Shown here: in pieces, positions 1 to 5,396 of the stretch
Layout of the letters: every line of letters starts with the position of its first letter
Numbering within the stretch: position 1 is the stretch's first letter
Source: Thermococcales archaeon 44_46
GTDB taxonomy: Archaea; Methanobacteriota_B; Thermococci; Thermococcales; Thermococcaceae
Direction: 5' to 3'
Assembly: GCA_001507935.1 (NCBI GenBank)
Contig: LGET01000074.1
Location: 1-7,524, forward strand
Length of the DNA stretch: 7,524 bases
Notes under the pieces: model-generated
The model's input: only the letters and a program-made list of their open reading frames with translations
Databases searched by the model: none
What the model was told of the DNA's origin: nothing
Program-made: the position numbers and the translations under genes

Positions 1-251
1 ACTATCGCTATTACTCCATTCCGGCTTAGGAGCTTGGCCATATGAATTACGATGCGATTGTGCATTTCTCTAGCTTCTTTTGAAAAGCCCAGCTCAGGAT
101 AAAGGGTCTTCCTTATGACATCACCATCGAGGATTTCAACTCTGTAGCCCATTGACACGAGCTTCTTCTTCAAAGCATCGGCTAAAACGGTTTTTCCAGC
201 CCCGCTTGGGCCCGTGAGCCATATTGTAAAGCCCTTCTCTAAGTTTGTCAT
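1..251 (-). CDS. cysC: Adenylylsulfate (APS) kinase, N-terminal part (runs off the window)
   Basis: This gene encodes the cytoplasmic kinase that phosphorylates the 3'-OH of APS with ATP to give PAPS, the step after ATP sulfurylase. I translated 83 codons from the ATG at 251; the C-terminal half lies beyond position 1 (the family is usually about 175-200 residues). The P-loop GPSGAGKT is at residues 14-21, preceded by FTIWLTG. The LDGD motif at 41-44 and the following YPELGFS segment at 51-57 are typical of APS kinases. The stretch after it reads KEAREMHNR, where bacterial enzymes usually have a DR..NIRR-like sequence, so this is a divergent archaeal form. The start is supported by GGAGGGAG at 256-263, four bases before ATG. 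It follows the DUF2283 gene by 26 bases on the same strand and shares the operon with sat, so PAPS formation is the likely job. Confidence 0.9.
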   Translation of the reverse strand, partial: MTNLEKGFTIWLTGPSGAGKTVLADALKKKLVSMGYRVEILDGDVIRKTLYPELGFSKEAREMHNRIVIHMAKLLSRNGVIAI

Positions 252-277
252 CTTACTCCCTCCAAGGCCCAAGATGG

Positions 278-493
278 TTACAAAACTGTCGATTCTTCAA
301 TTTTTATGGTGATCTCATCCAGAGGTTTGCCATGGAATCTTATAGAGGCATTGATAATTTCTATTCCTACTATCTCTCCATTTTCACCATAATCTATAAG
401 TACACCTTCGTCAACTTCAACAGTATCAACTATTTTTGCTTCTGAAAACTTGATGTACATAATGTCATGCTTTGGATCATAGGAGATTTTCAT
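278..493 (-). CDS. DUF2283 family small protein (putative antitoxin-like partner)
   Basis: The protein has 71 residues and begins MKISYDPKHDIMYIKF, the characteristic opening of DUF2283 proteins, followed by acidic beta-rich text (VEVDEGVLIDYGENGEIVGIEIINAS). There is no signal peptide or membrane segment. Two ATGs stand in tandem at 496 and 493. I prefer 493 because the family begins MKISYD and because GGGGTGA, ending near 500, is then about 6 bases away instead of 3. The gene overlaps the 3' end of the DUF4258 gene by 17 bases, so translation is probably coupled. Function is not established. Because it pairs with DUF4258, a toxin-antitoxin or RNA/protein-binding pair is a reasonable inference, with this one as the antitoxin. 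The pair sits as an insert between the AP-superfamily gene and cysC. Confidence 0.8.
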   Translation of the reverse strand: MKISYDPKHDIMYIKFSEAKIVDTVEVDEGVLIDYGENGEIVGIEIINASIRFHGKPLDEITIKIEESTVL

Positions 494-737
494 CATTTTT
501 CACCCCATATTTGGTAAGCTTTGAAGTTATATAAACTGTTATTACAACTACCTCATCTTTACTTTCCTCATACACAACGCGTATTAACTTTCCATTCAAC
601 CGTTTCTGTGCTACCTTTCTCCCAAAATATCCAATGTAAACTTCATCAGGAGACGTGATGGTTTCAATAACCAACTCTTTGGAAATTTTTCTTTCTTTCA
701 TTCGCTCCAATGCATGAGGGATGAACACTATCTTCAT
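477..737 (-). CDS. DUF4258 family small protein (putative toxin-like partner)
   Basis: The protein has 86 residues. Its key features are FIPHALERMKERKIS near the N-terminus, GRKVAQKRLNGKLIRVVYEE in the middle and VVVITVYITSKLTKYG near the end, the pattern of DUF4258: an alpha-helical HA..RM..R motif followed by a small beta-sheet. An upstream in-frame ATG at 773 would add 12 residues. I prefer the ATG at 737 because AGGAGGG (746-752) lies 8 bases upstream of it and family members begin close to the HALERM motif. An AT-rich TATA-like element (about 758-768) could give this pair its own start, possibly leaderless. The AP-superfamily stop is 37 bases upstream, so readthrough transcription is equally possible. 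The DUF4258 fold resembles small RelE-type toxins in size and layout. That role is an inference and no catalytic set is obvious. Confidence 0.8.
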   Translation of the reverse strand: MKIVFIPHALERMKERKISKELVIETITSPDEVYIGYFGRKVAQKRLNGKLIRVVYEESKDEVVVITVYITSKLTKYGVKNDENLL

Positions 738-745
738 TGATTTGA

Positions 746-752
746 CCCTCCT
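746..752 (-). promoter_or_regulatory. Ribosome site that decides the DUF4258 start
   Basis: AGGAGGG on the minus strand stands 8 bases before the ATG at 737. The alternative ATG at 773 lies upstream of this site and has no comparable one of its own, so the shorter protein is preferred. Confidence 0.7.
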
Positions 753-774
753 AAAATTATATTTAAAATTCAAG

Positions 775-2190
775 CTAAATTAAACTTCTCCCTCTGAGCG
801 GTTTCTTCATTCCAAAGAGCTTGAGCACAGTTGGTGCGAAGTCATAGATGGTGAGCTGCGTTTTCTTTGACTCCTCCATTCCCGGGAGATAGAGAGAGAA
901 AACTCCGTACTCAGCGTGAACCGCATCGTCTGGGCCCAAATCATTCTCTAAAAGATATGGAGTATCGTAACCTAAGGTCCCAGCGGCTCTCCAGTTCAAG
1001 TCATCCAGATAAACCATCAAATCCGGTTTGTCTCCCTTGGCTATCGGGTATATCTCCTCAGGGTAGAAGACCTTGGTGTTCCACTTCTCACCGTTGGGGC
1101 CCCTAATGCCCTTTATTCTCTCGGCAACTTCATCCCTAACTTTTTCGTATTCAGAGGGCTCAATTATTCCGTGGGGCTCTCTTCCCTTGACGTTCAGGAA
1201 TACTCTGGAGTAATAACCTCCCCAGGCCCAGGCTATCGTCTTGCTCCAGTCCACATCGAGCTCGTTGAATCTAACCTGCCTCCCTTCCTTCAGAATCTCT
1301 GGATTCTTGACCTTCAACAATCCCTCATCAATGAGCCACTGGTTTATTGCAAAGGCACCTTTCATAGCCTTTATACCATGGTCAGAGACTATTATCACTG
1401 CAGTTTCGTCCAGATCAAGAAGTTTCAAAGTCTTCCCAATTTCCTCATCGAGAAGCTTATAGTAATCTGGAATGACGTTTTTGTATGGGTTGTCATCGCC
1501 CGGATAAAGGTGGTGGTTCTCATCGAAGTACTTCCAGAATGCATGGTGAACCCTATCAAGGCCGATCTCCACGAACTGGAAGTAGTCCCAATCCTTCTCC
1601 TGAATCAAATACCTTATAACCTCAAACCTCTTCTTCGTCATCTCCCATAGCCCTTCTTTGGTCTCATCCCTGTTTTCTTTTCTAAAGACAACATCAAACA
1701 TGTATTCTCCCACAAGCCTCTCTATCTCACCCTTGAGCTCCTTGGGATAGGTGTAATCCACGGAAGCATCTGGGGTAATGAAACAGCTAATCAAATAACC
1801 GTTCACCTTCTTAGGCGGATAGCTCGGGGGAATTCCAATCAAAATTGACTTCTTGCCCTTCTCGGCTATGTAATCCCACACAGCCTTCTCCTTAATCATC
1901 AAGGAGTGAGCAATCCATATGTCGTTGTAAGTGCCTCTCTTTCTGTGTCTAAAGCCGTAAAGGCCAAGTTCTCCAGGTGTTTTACCAGTGGCCATAACCA
2001 TCCAGGCCGGAATTGTAATGGCCGGAATTGTGCTCTGCATAGGGCCATAGATAGACTTTTCCACAAGCTTCTTTATGTTGGGTAAATCATCCAAAAATCT
2101 GCCAAATAAGAGCTCAGGCGGGGCTGAGTCAAGACCAATGACAAAGACCTTCTTAACTTTCTCAATCCCTTCATTTATTCTCTTTTCCAT
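775..2190 (-). CDS. Alkaline-phosphatase-superfamily phosphohydrolase/nucleotide pyrophosphatase-like (COG3379 type)
   Basis: This is a metal-dependent phospho- or phosphodiester hydrolase of the type I phosphodiesterase/nucleotide pyrophosphatase class, 471 residues from the chosen start. The visible two-metal set (numbered from that start) is Asp21 in VIGLDSAPPE, the probable nucleophile Thr59 in AITIPAWMVMATG, Asp212 and His216 in IGLDRVHHAFW, Asp270-His271 in VSDHG, and His425 in AVHAEYG. The active site therefore looks complete. No signal peptide is seen, so it is cytoplasmic. The open frame extends to a GTG at 2199, but that codon lies inside the GAGGTGATC ribosome site, so ATG 2190 is the better start. 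The upstream DHH gene ends at 2196 within the same ribosome site, indicating a coupled operon. Substrate is unknown. Its place between sat and cysC suggests APS, PAPS or another nucleotide or sulfate ester of this pathway, but it could be a phosphohydrolase for an unrelated metabolite. Confidence 0.88.
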   Translation of the reverse strand: MEKRINEGIEKVKKVFVIGLDSAPPELLFGRFLDDLPNIKKLVEKSIYGPMQSTIPAITIPAWMVMATGKTPGELGLYGFRHRKRGTYNDIWIAHSLMIKEKAVWDYIAEKGKKSILIGIPPSYPPKKVNGYLISCFITPDASVDYTYPKELKGEIERLVGEYMFDVVFRKENRDETKEGLWEMTKKRFEVIRYLIQEKDWDYFQFVEIGLDRVHHAFWKYFDENHHLYPGDDNPYKNVIPDYYKLLDEEIGKTLKLLDLDETAVIIVSDHGIKAMKGAFAINQWLIDEGLLKVKNPEILKEGRQVRFNELDVDWSKTIAWAWGGYYSRVFLNVKGREPHGIIEPSEYEKVRDEVAERIKGIRGPNGEKWNTKVFYPEEIYPIAKGDKPDLMVYLDDLNWRAAGTLGYDTPYLLENDLGPDDAVHAEYGVFSLYLPGMEESKKTQLTIYDFAPTVLKLFGMKKPLRGRSLI

Positions 2191-2193
2191 ATT

Positions 2194-2202
2194 GATCACC
2201 TC
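2194..2202 (-). promoter_or_regulatory. Ribosome site deciding the phosphohydrolase start
   Basis: GAGGTGATC on the minus strand is a full match to the archaeal 16S 3' tail (GATCACCTC). It contains the DHH stop codon TGA (2196-2198) and the false GTG start (2197-2199), and it precedes ATG 2190 by three bases. Confidence 0.8.
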
Positions 2203-3131
2203 AGATGAGCGTTAATTATATTCAAAACCTCTTCAATTCTATTCTTCTCACATATGCAGCCCAGAACTTCCCTTTTACCTCCTGCATTGAAACTCTTTTC
2301 CTTGAGTTGAGAGATTATCTCTCCCATGTTGATTTCCTCCGCTTTTTTAGGGGAAACTCTGAAGTAGACTTGGGCCTTCCCGTGGAAGTTCCTATTAACA
2401 ACAACTGCCCCCTCATAGCCGAGCTCCCAAACTGCTTTTCTGGCCACCTTGGAGATTATGTTGAAAGGACTCTCGAAATCTATGAATGCAATTCCTTTCC
2501 TGACCTCCACCTTGGAGAGGGCATCCTCAATAGCTTTCCTTATGCTCTCAGCCTTCCTGATCCAGGGCTCATATTCCAAAAGGCCCTTTACAGAGTTTTC
2601 GAGGACAACTCCGACGGCTTTTTCCACACCTTCTCTGTCCATCGCGATGTAATTTGAATCAATGAGCTCGACTATCCTTAACGCATCTTTCCTTGTTAGG
2701 CCTTCTATCTTCAAAAGCTCGCCAACTTTGGGGATTTCAAAAGCCCTCTCCCCGATATCTCCAATGACCCCCAAGGCACTCCAGGCATTCCACACGTTAA
2801 AGTACTCCGAAACAACAAAAGATGCTGAAGGGGCCTCTTCTCCACCAAGGGCTGGGTTTATCTGCTTTACCTTTGGATTTTTTATCCTTGGCTGGATGTG
2901 GTGGTCTATGAAGACTATGCTTTTACTAATGCCCTCAACTTCATGCGGAAGGTTTAGATCAAGGACGTAAATTTCTCCCTCTTTCTCAATAGCTCTCCTG
3001 ATTCTCTCATCAAATCGGAATTCCCCTATGGGTGGGCTTAGGTTTTTGAATTTCTCCAAGCCCAATGCTTTCACAAGCAAAGCCGTTGAGGTTATCCCAT
3101 CAGTGTCCCAGTGGTGGATTATTAGACTCAT
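2196..3131 (-). CDS. DHH-family phosphoesterase, candidate PAP/oligonucleotide phosphatase
   Basis: This is a manganese-type DHH phosphoesterase, 311 residues from MSLIIHHWDTDG. The visible motifs are H7-W-D9-T-D11-G (motif I), YVLDLNL around residue 58 (motif II), the DHH signature at 76-78 in VFIDHHIQP (motif III) and GVIGDIGER around residue 125 (motif IV). The C-terminal third carries a DHHA1-like region, with NAGGKREVLG near residues 283-292. The relative NrnA removes the 3'-phosphate from pAp. By analogy this enzyme could clear PAP formed when PAPS donates sulfate, which fits its place between sat and cysC. The start ATG 3131 is preferred over ATG 3143 because GGTGGT at 3136-3141 is four bases before it. 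That ATG overlaps the stop of the VapC stub as ATGA. Substrate (PAP, nano-RNA, cyclic dinucleotide or other) cannot be read from sequence alone. Confidence 0.85.
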   Translation of the reverse strand: MSLIIHHWDTDGITSTALLVKALGLEKFKNLSPPIGEFRFDERIRRAIEKEGEIYVLDLNLPHEVEGISKSIVFIDHHIQPRIKNPKVKQINPALGGEEAPSASFVVSEYFNVWNAWSALGVIGDIGERAFEIPKVGELLKIEGLTRKDALRIVELIDSNYIAMDREGVEKAVGVVLENSVKGLLEYEPWIRKAESIRKAIEDALSKVEVRKGIAFIDFESPFNIISKVARKAVWELGYEGAVVVNRNFHGKAQVYFRVSPKKAEEINMGEIISQLKEKSFNAGGKREVLGCICEKNRIEEVLNIINAHLR

Positions 3132-3220
3132 TTTGACCACCATTGTTTAGCTTCTCTTTCGGATGGCTGAAGGAGTCCATCACTTGTATCGATAAAGACG
3201 GAAGTATCTACAATGATCAT
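3128..3220 (-). pseudogene. Truncated VapC-type PIN toxin (N-terminal stub, 30 codons)
   Basis: The frame begins [15 protein letters not shown], the standard opening beta-strand of PIN-domain ribonucleases with the first catalytic Asp at residue 5. It stops after 30 codons at TGA 3128-3130. PIN toxins are normally about 125-140 residues with three or four acidic catalytic residues, so this one cannot be active. It starts with ATGA overlapping the stop of the antitoxin gene, and GGAG lies a base or so upstream. Its stop overlaps the ATG of the DHH gene, again as ATGA. The tail after residue 15 (LLQPSEREAKQWWSK) is not obvious PIN sequence. It may be the end of the toxin after an internal deletion, or former intergenic sequence read in frame. 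Confidence 0.75.
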
Positions 3221-3396
3221 CTCCTTTCCTCCAGAAACTCTTGTAGAGCGTCTTTTTTCACTTTCCTGCTGAAATTTTCTATGACATCTGCTATTCCTAC
3301 CTTAACTATCACTTTCCCATGAGTGCCTTCCTTGAGTTTCACCTTCTTGAGAGGTTTGAACATCCCATTTTCGTAAACTACCTCAATTTCTTTCAC
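3217..3396 (-). CDS. AF2212-like (DUF104) antitoxin, VapB-type
   Basis: The protein has 59 residues and opens [19 protein letters not shown], then [14 protein letters not shown]. This matches the DUF104/AF2212-like antitoxin pattern: a small beta-barrel with a consensus similar to VVYENGVFKPLKKVDLKEG, followed by a helical C-terminal tail that normally blocks the toxin. The start is GTG at 3394-3396. An in-frame TGA lies three codons upstream, and GGTGA at 3403-3407 is a correctly spaced ribosome site. It ends in an ATGA overlap with the PIN remnant. It appears full length and intact, so it is an antitoxin that has lost its cognate toxin. It lies 42 bases after sat in the same direction and would be transcribed with the operon. 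This gene is easily missed because it is short and uses GTG. Confidence 0.82.
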   Translation of the reverse strand: MKEIEVVYENGMFKPLKKVKLKEGTHGKVIVKVGIADVIENFSRKVKKDALQEFLEERR

Positions 3397-3438
3397 AACT
3401 TTTCACCATAAAAATTGGAAAGGAGTACACCGTTTTGC

Positions 3439-4578
3439 TCACTCCACGAATGGGTTCTCAAAGCTCCCAATTACTTCATAAACCTCCGGCCTCATCATGT
3501 ACTCCGGTGGCTGTTCGCCGTTCATTATCATCTTTCTGAGCTTTGTCCCGCTTATTCTCACATGGAACTCCTTGTCGTGCGGACAAATCTTTGCGTTAAC
3601 CATTCCACCGCACTTTTTGCAGTAGAAGGACTCCTTTATGAACATCGGGGTTATGCCCAAATCTGGGAACTCATCGAAGAGATCCCATGCCTCATAGGGG
3701 CCGTAGTAATCGCCAACGCCAGCATGATCCCTCCCAACTATGAAGTGTGTTGCCCCGAAGTTCTTACGCATTATCGCGTGGTGAATTGCTTCTCTTGGCC
3801 CGGCGTAGCGCATTTCATACCTCACTGTCGCTAGAGTTGCAGCATCTTTTGGATAGTAGTGCTTGAAGAGGACTTCGTAGGCTTTGATTATCACTTCATC
3901 CTTATAGTCGCCCCTCTTCTTCCTTCCGAGGACAGGGTTTATGAAAAGTCCATCGACGAAGGTTAAAGCAGCTTTTTGCACGTATTCATGGCCAAGATGC
4001 GGAACATTCCTTGTCTGGAAGGCAACTATCGTCTTCCATCCCCTCTCCTTAAAGAGAACCCTCGTCTCAACGGGCCTTAGGGTATACTTGGCAAATGGAT
4101 TGGGGAGCTCATTCAAAAGCTCAATCTCACCACCAACCAAGTAATCACCCATTGAATAAACCCTCGAAACTCCCGGATGGGCTGGATCATCTGTTTTAAA
4201 GACCTTTACGGCAAACTCCTTCTTGCTGTAAGTGTATATTTCCTCAACGTGCATCCTAGCTATCGGTAAATCTTCGTAGTAGAGCAGAATAGCATCTCCC
4301 TCTTCGAAGCCCGGCTTCTCAACATCTAAGACTATCGGAATGGTCCATGGGGTGTCATCGCTTAATCTCATGTGATCCAAAACGCTCTCAAAATCGTCCC
4401 TTGTCAGGAAGCCCTTGAGCGGAGAATAAACTCCATGAGCAATGTTTTCTAGGTCAATAGCCCTTCCATGGTTGATTTTAACACTTGGGTACTCATGCTG
4501 CTCGCTCAGAATCCTCTCCCTCGTCTTGGGAGCTGCTAGTCTTCTGACTAATTTTCCTCCGTGTGGCTTTGAGACCAT
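3439..4578 (-). CDS. sat: Sulfate adenylyltransferase (ATP sulfurylase)
   Basis: This enzyme catalyses ATP + sulfate to APS + pyrophosphate, the entry step of sulfate activation, in the cytoplasm. It has 379 residues, the size of the short prokaryotic homo-oligomeric enzyme without a C-terminal kinase domain. The N-terminal PUA-like domain is followed by the catalytic domain with QTRN at 188-191 and HLGH at 194-197 (substrate loop), GRDHAGVG from 282, and RISGTKLR at 341-348. A zinc-ribbon-like set, Cys320, Cys323, Cys332 and His334, lies in FYCKKCGGMVNAKICPH, as in thermophilic bacterial and archaeal enzymes. The frame extends to a GTG at 4587, but this is inside the ribosome site, so I take ATG 4578. 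It follows the RHH gene by 24 bases, and its partner kinase cysC is the last visible gene of the operon. Confidence 0.96.
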   Translation of the reverse strand: MVSKPHGGKLVRRLAAPKTRERILSEQHEYPSVKINHGRAIDLENIAHGVYSPLKGFLTRDDFESVLDHMRLSDDTPWTIPIVLDVEKPGFEEGDAILLYYEDLPIARMHVEEIYTYSKKEFAVKVFKTDDPAHPGVSRVYSMGDYLVGGEIELLNELPNPFAKYTLRPVETRVLFKERGWKTIVAFQTRNVPHLGHEYVQKAALTFVDGLFINPVLGRKKRGDYKDEVIIKAYEVLFKHYYPKDAATLATVRYEMRYAGPREAIHHAIMRKNFGATHFIVGRDHAGVGDYYGPYEAWDLFDEFPDLGITPMFIKESFYCKKCGGMVNAKICPHDKEFHVRISGTKLRKMIMNGEQPPEYMMRPEVYEVIGSFENPFVE

Positions 4579-4582
4579 AGCT

Positions 4583-4589
4583 ATCACCT
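4583..4589 (-). promoter_or_regulatory. Ribosome site deciding the sat start
   Basis: AGGTGAT on the minus strand lies four bases upstream of ATG 4578. The upstream in-frame GTG at 4585-4587 is part of this site and is therefore not the start. Confidence 0.7.
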
Positions 4590-4602
4590 AAAAAAGAAAG
4601 CT

Positions 4603-4830
4603 TCAGTCAAGGTAGCCAAGAGCCCTGAGACGCTCCTTGACCTTTTCCTCTTCCTCTTCGCTGAAGACTTCCTCTTTCTCCTCTTCCTCAAGGCTGGCTA
4701 AAACTTCCCTCAAGACATAGGTGACGTAGTCTGAAACTGAAGTAAACCCAGTCCCTTCAATTCTCTTTTTTATTTTGTCGTAGAGGGGCTTTGGTATTGA
4801 AACGGTTGTGTACTTTCTCTCCTCATCCAT
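4603..4830 (-). CDS. Ribbon-helix-helix transcriptional regulator of the sulfate operon (predicted)
   Basis: The protein has 75 residues. YTTVSIPKPLYDKIKKRI forms the DNA-binding beta-strand and first helix, and FTSVSDYVTYVLREVL forms the second helix, the usual RHH/CopG-Arc layout. An acidic linker (SLEEEEKEEVFSEEEEE) and a short helix ending RLRALGYLD follow. RHH proteins bind as dimers to palindromic operators. A frame-extending ATG exists at 4857, but GGAGGTG at 4837-4843, six bases before ATG 4830, fixes the start. It is the first gene of the leftward operon, 24 bases before sat. A TATA box and an 18-bp palindrome lie just upstream, so repression of itself and the sulfate genes is the likely role. 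The effector is not evident; the acidic tail could be a protein-interaction or sensing element. Confidence 0.88.
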   Translation of the reverse strand: MDEERKYTTVSIPKPLYDKIKKRIEGTGFTSVSDYVTYVLREVLASLEEEEKEEVFSEEEEEKVKERLRALGYLD

Positions 4831-4836
4831 AACTGA

Positions 4837-4843
4837 CACCTCC
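4837..4843 (-). promoter_or_regulatory. Ribosome site deciding the RHH regulator start
   Basis: GGAGGTG on the minus strand is six bases before ATG 4830 and lies downstream of the alternative ATG at 4857, which would place it inside the coding frame. The shorter start also fits the RHH family N-terminus. Confidence 0.75.
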
Positions 4844-4857
4844 ATTTCTAATGACAT

Positions 4858-4875
4858 TTAATTAAATTTAATTAA
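4858..4875 (-). promoter_or_regulatory. 18-bp perfect palindrome, predicted RHH operator
   Basis: TTAATTAAATTTAATTAA is a perfect 18-bp palindrome made of two TTAATTAA units separated by AT. It fills the space between the TATA box (4879-4886) and the start of transcription predicted at about 4856. A repressor bound here would block polymerase recruitment or escape. All bases are A/T, so some of the symmetry could be coincidental in AT-rich promoter DNA. The paired half-sites and exact placement make an operator more likely than not. Confidence 0.6.
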
Positions 4876-4878
4876 GGC

Positions 4879-4886
4879 TTATAAAT
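4879..4886 (-). promoter_or_regulatory. TATA box of the RHH-sat operon
   Basis: ATTTATAA on the minus strand, centred at about 4882, predicts transcription starting near 4856. That gives a leader of roughly 26 bases holding the GGAGGTG site. No comparably good TATA box with leader precedes sat, the DHH gene or the phosphohydrolase, consistent with one long operon. Confidence 0.7.
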
Positions 4887-4961
4887 GTTTGCCCTATGGG
4901 TTTAAGTTCCAAAGGATATTCATCACTATGTCAAAATCACGCCGGAGGAGCTATCACCGAC

Positions 4962-4976
4962 ACTGAATTATTCAGT
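4962..4976. repeat. 15-bp palindrome ACTGAATTATTCAGT
   Basis: Two 7-base arms are perfectly complementary around a central T. It lies directly in front of the AGGTGA site (4977-4982) of the decayed frame at 4988, so it may once have been an operator or leader hairpin of that gene. Confidence 0.4.
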
Positions 4977-4987
4977 AGGTGAATATA

Positions 4988-5117
4988 ATGCGCCTCATCG
5001 ACAAAGGGGAGTTGGAAAACAAGACTCATCCTTGAGTTCTTATGATAGAAAGAAGTGCTAGGTGAGTTAATAGTGTTAGATGAGAGAAGAATCCGCGAGA
5101 TTTTGAGGGATAGTTAA
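4988..5117 (+). pseudogene. Remnant of a small unidentified gene
   Basis: ATG 4988 is preceded by AGGTGA (4977-4982) at normal spacing. The frame reads MRLIDKGELENKT and stops at 5033. Shifting frame at about 5025 gives LILEFL, two consecutive stops, then KEVLGELIVLDERRIREIL and a natural-looking end at TAA 5115-5117. The two halves together look like one protein of about 43 residues broken by a frameshift and nonsense changes. I do not recognise the family; the charged helical end resembles small regulators or antitoxins. The translation signal and protein-like text support former coding, but with so little sequence chance remains possible. Confidence 0.4.
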
Positions 5118-5209
5118 ATCATTCCTCCAGACAGACCTTTGAAACAGCCCAGCTATAAACAAATCAGTTGAGGAGATGCATGAGCTCATTCATGTTCATC
5201 CATAGAACT

Positions 5210-5330
5210 TTACGGTACTGTTAAGTTTCCTGGGTTTATGATACTTAATAGTAGTACAACATATTTCTCTAAAGTCCATTCTTTATCTACCCTGGCACCT
5301 AGGATTCTGTAGAACCAGTAGATCTTTCAT
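5210..5330 (-). pseudogene. Frameshifted start of an unidentified gene
   Basis: ATG 5330 has an excellent ribosome site (AGGTGG at 5335-5340) and a TATA box at 5364-5371 at the right distance. The initial frame (MKDLLVLQ) closes after 15 codons. The neighbouring frame from 5323 reads IYWFYRILGARVDKEWTLEK and then YVVLLLSIINPGNLTVP before TAA at 5210. This is far more protein-like, so a small indel just after the second codon is the simplest reading. The rest of the gene is missing or unrecognisable. I cannot name the family. The intact promoter and ribosome site with a broken frame argue for recent decay. Confidence 0.5.
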
Positions 5331-5341
5331 CTTTCCACCTA

Positions 5342-5359
5342 TTGATTCTCCAGAATCAA
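5342..5359. repeat. Inverted repeat 1, predicted operator
   Basis: TTGATTCT-CC-AGAATCAA is a perfect inverted repeat with 8-base arms. It lies between the minus-strand TATA box (5364-5371) and the ATG at 5330, overlapping the predicted start of transcription near 5342. It shares the half-site TTGATT/AATCAA with inverted repeat 2. Confidence 0.55.
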
Positions 5360-5363
5360 GAAC

Positions 5364-5371
5364 TATATAAA
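5364..5371 (-). promoter_or_regulatory. TATA box of the decayed minus-strand gene
   Basis: TTTATATA on the minus strand is 26 bases before the predicted start near 5342 and 34 bases before ATG 5330, with AGGTGG between. The motif also reads reasonably well on the plus strand, so direction rests on the downstream ribosome site. Confidence 0.55.
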
Positions 5372-5374
5372 TAT

Positions 5375-5394
5375 CTTGATTGTCTGAAATCAAG
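5375..5394. repeat. Inverted repeat 2, predicted operator
   Basis: CTTGATT-gtctga-AATCAAG has perfect 7-base arms and a 6-base spacer. It sits between the two oppositely oriented TATA boxes, where one bound regulator could affect both directions. Half-sites match inverted repeat 1. Confidence 0.55.
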
Positions 5395-5396
5395 TG

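Noticed and set aside
245..445. 66-codon plus-strand frame opposite the DUF2283 gene
   Set aside because: Shadow of a recognised family on the other strand; no ribosome site and aromatic-rich, non-protein-like composition.
867..1650. Long plus-strand open frames opposite the phosphohydrolase gene
   Set aside because: Antisense shadows: the minus frame carries all family motifs and the plus frames give no recognisable protein.
3415..3834. 139-codon plus-strand frame opposite sat
   Set aside because: Fully antisense to conserved sat motifs, with unusual His/Cys-rich composition; a shadow frame.
4919..4925. GTGATGA on the minus strand as a C box of a C/D guide RNA
   Set aside because: No D or D' box (CTGA) at usable spacing and no terminal stem.
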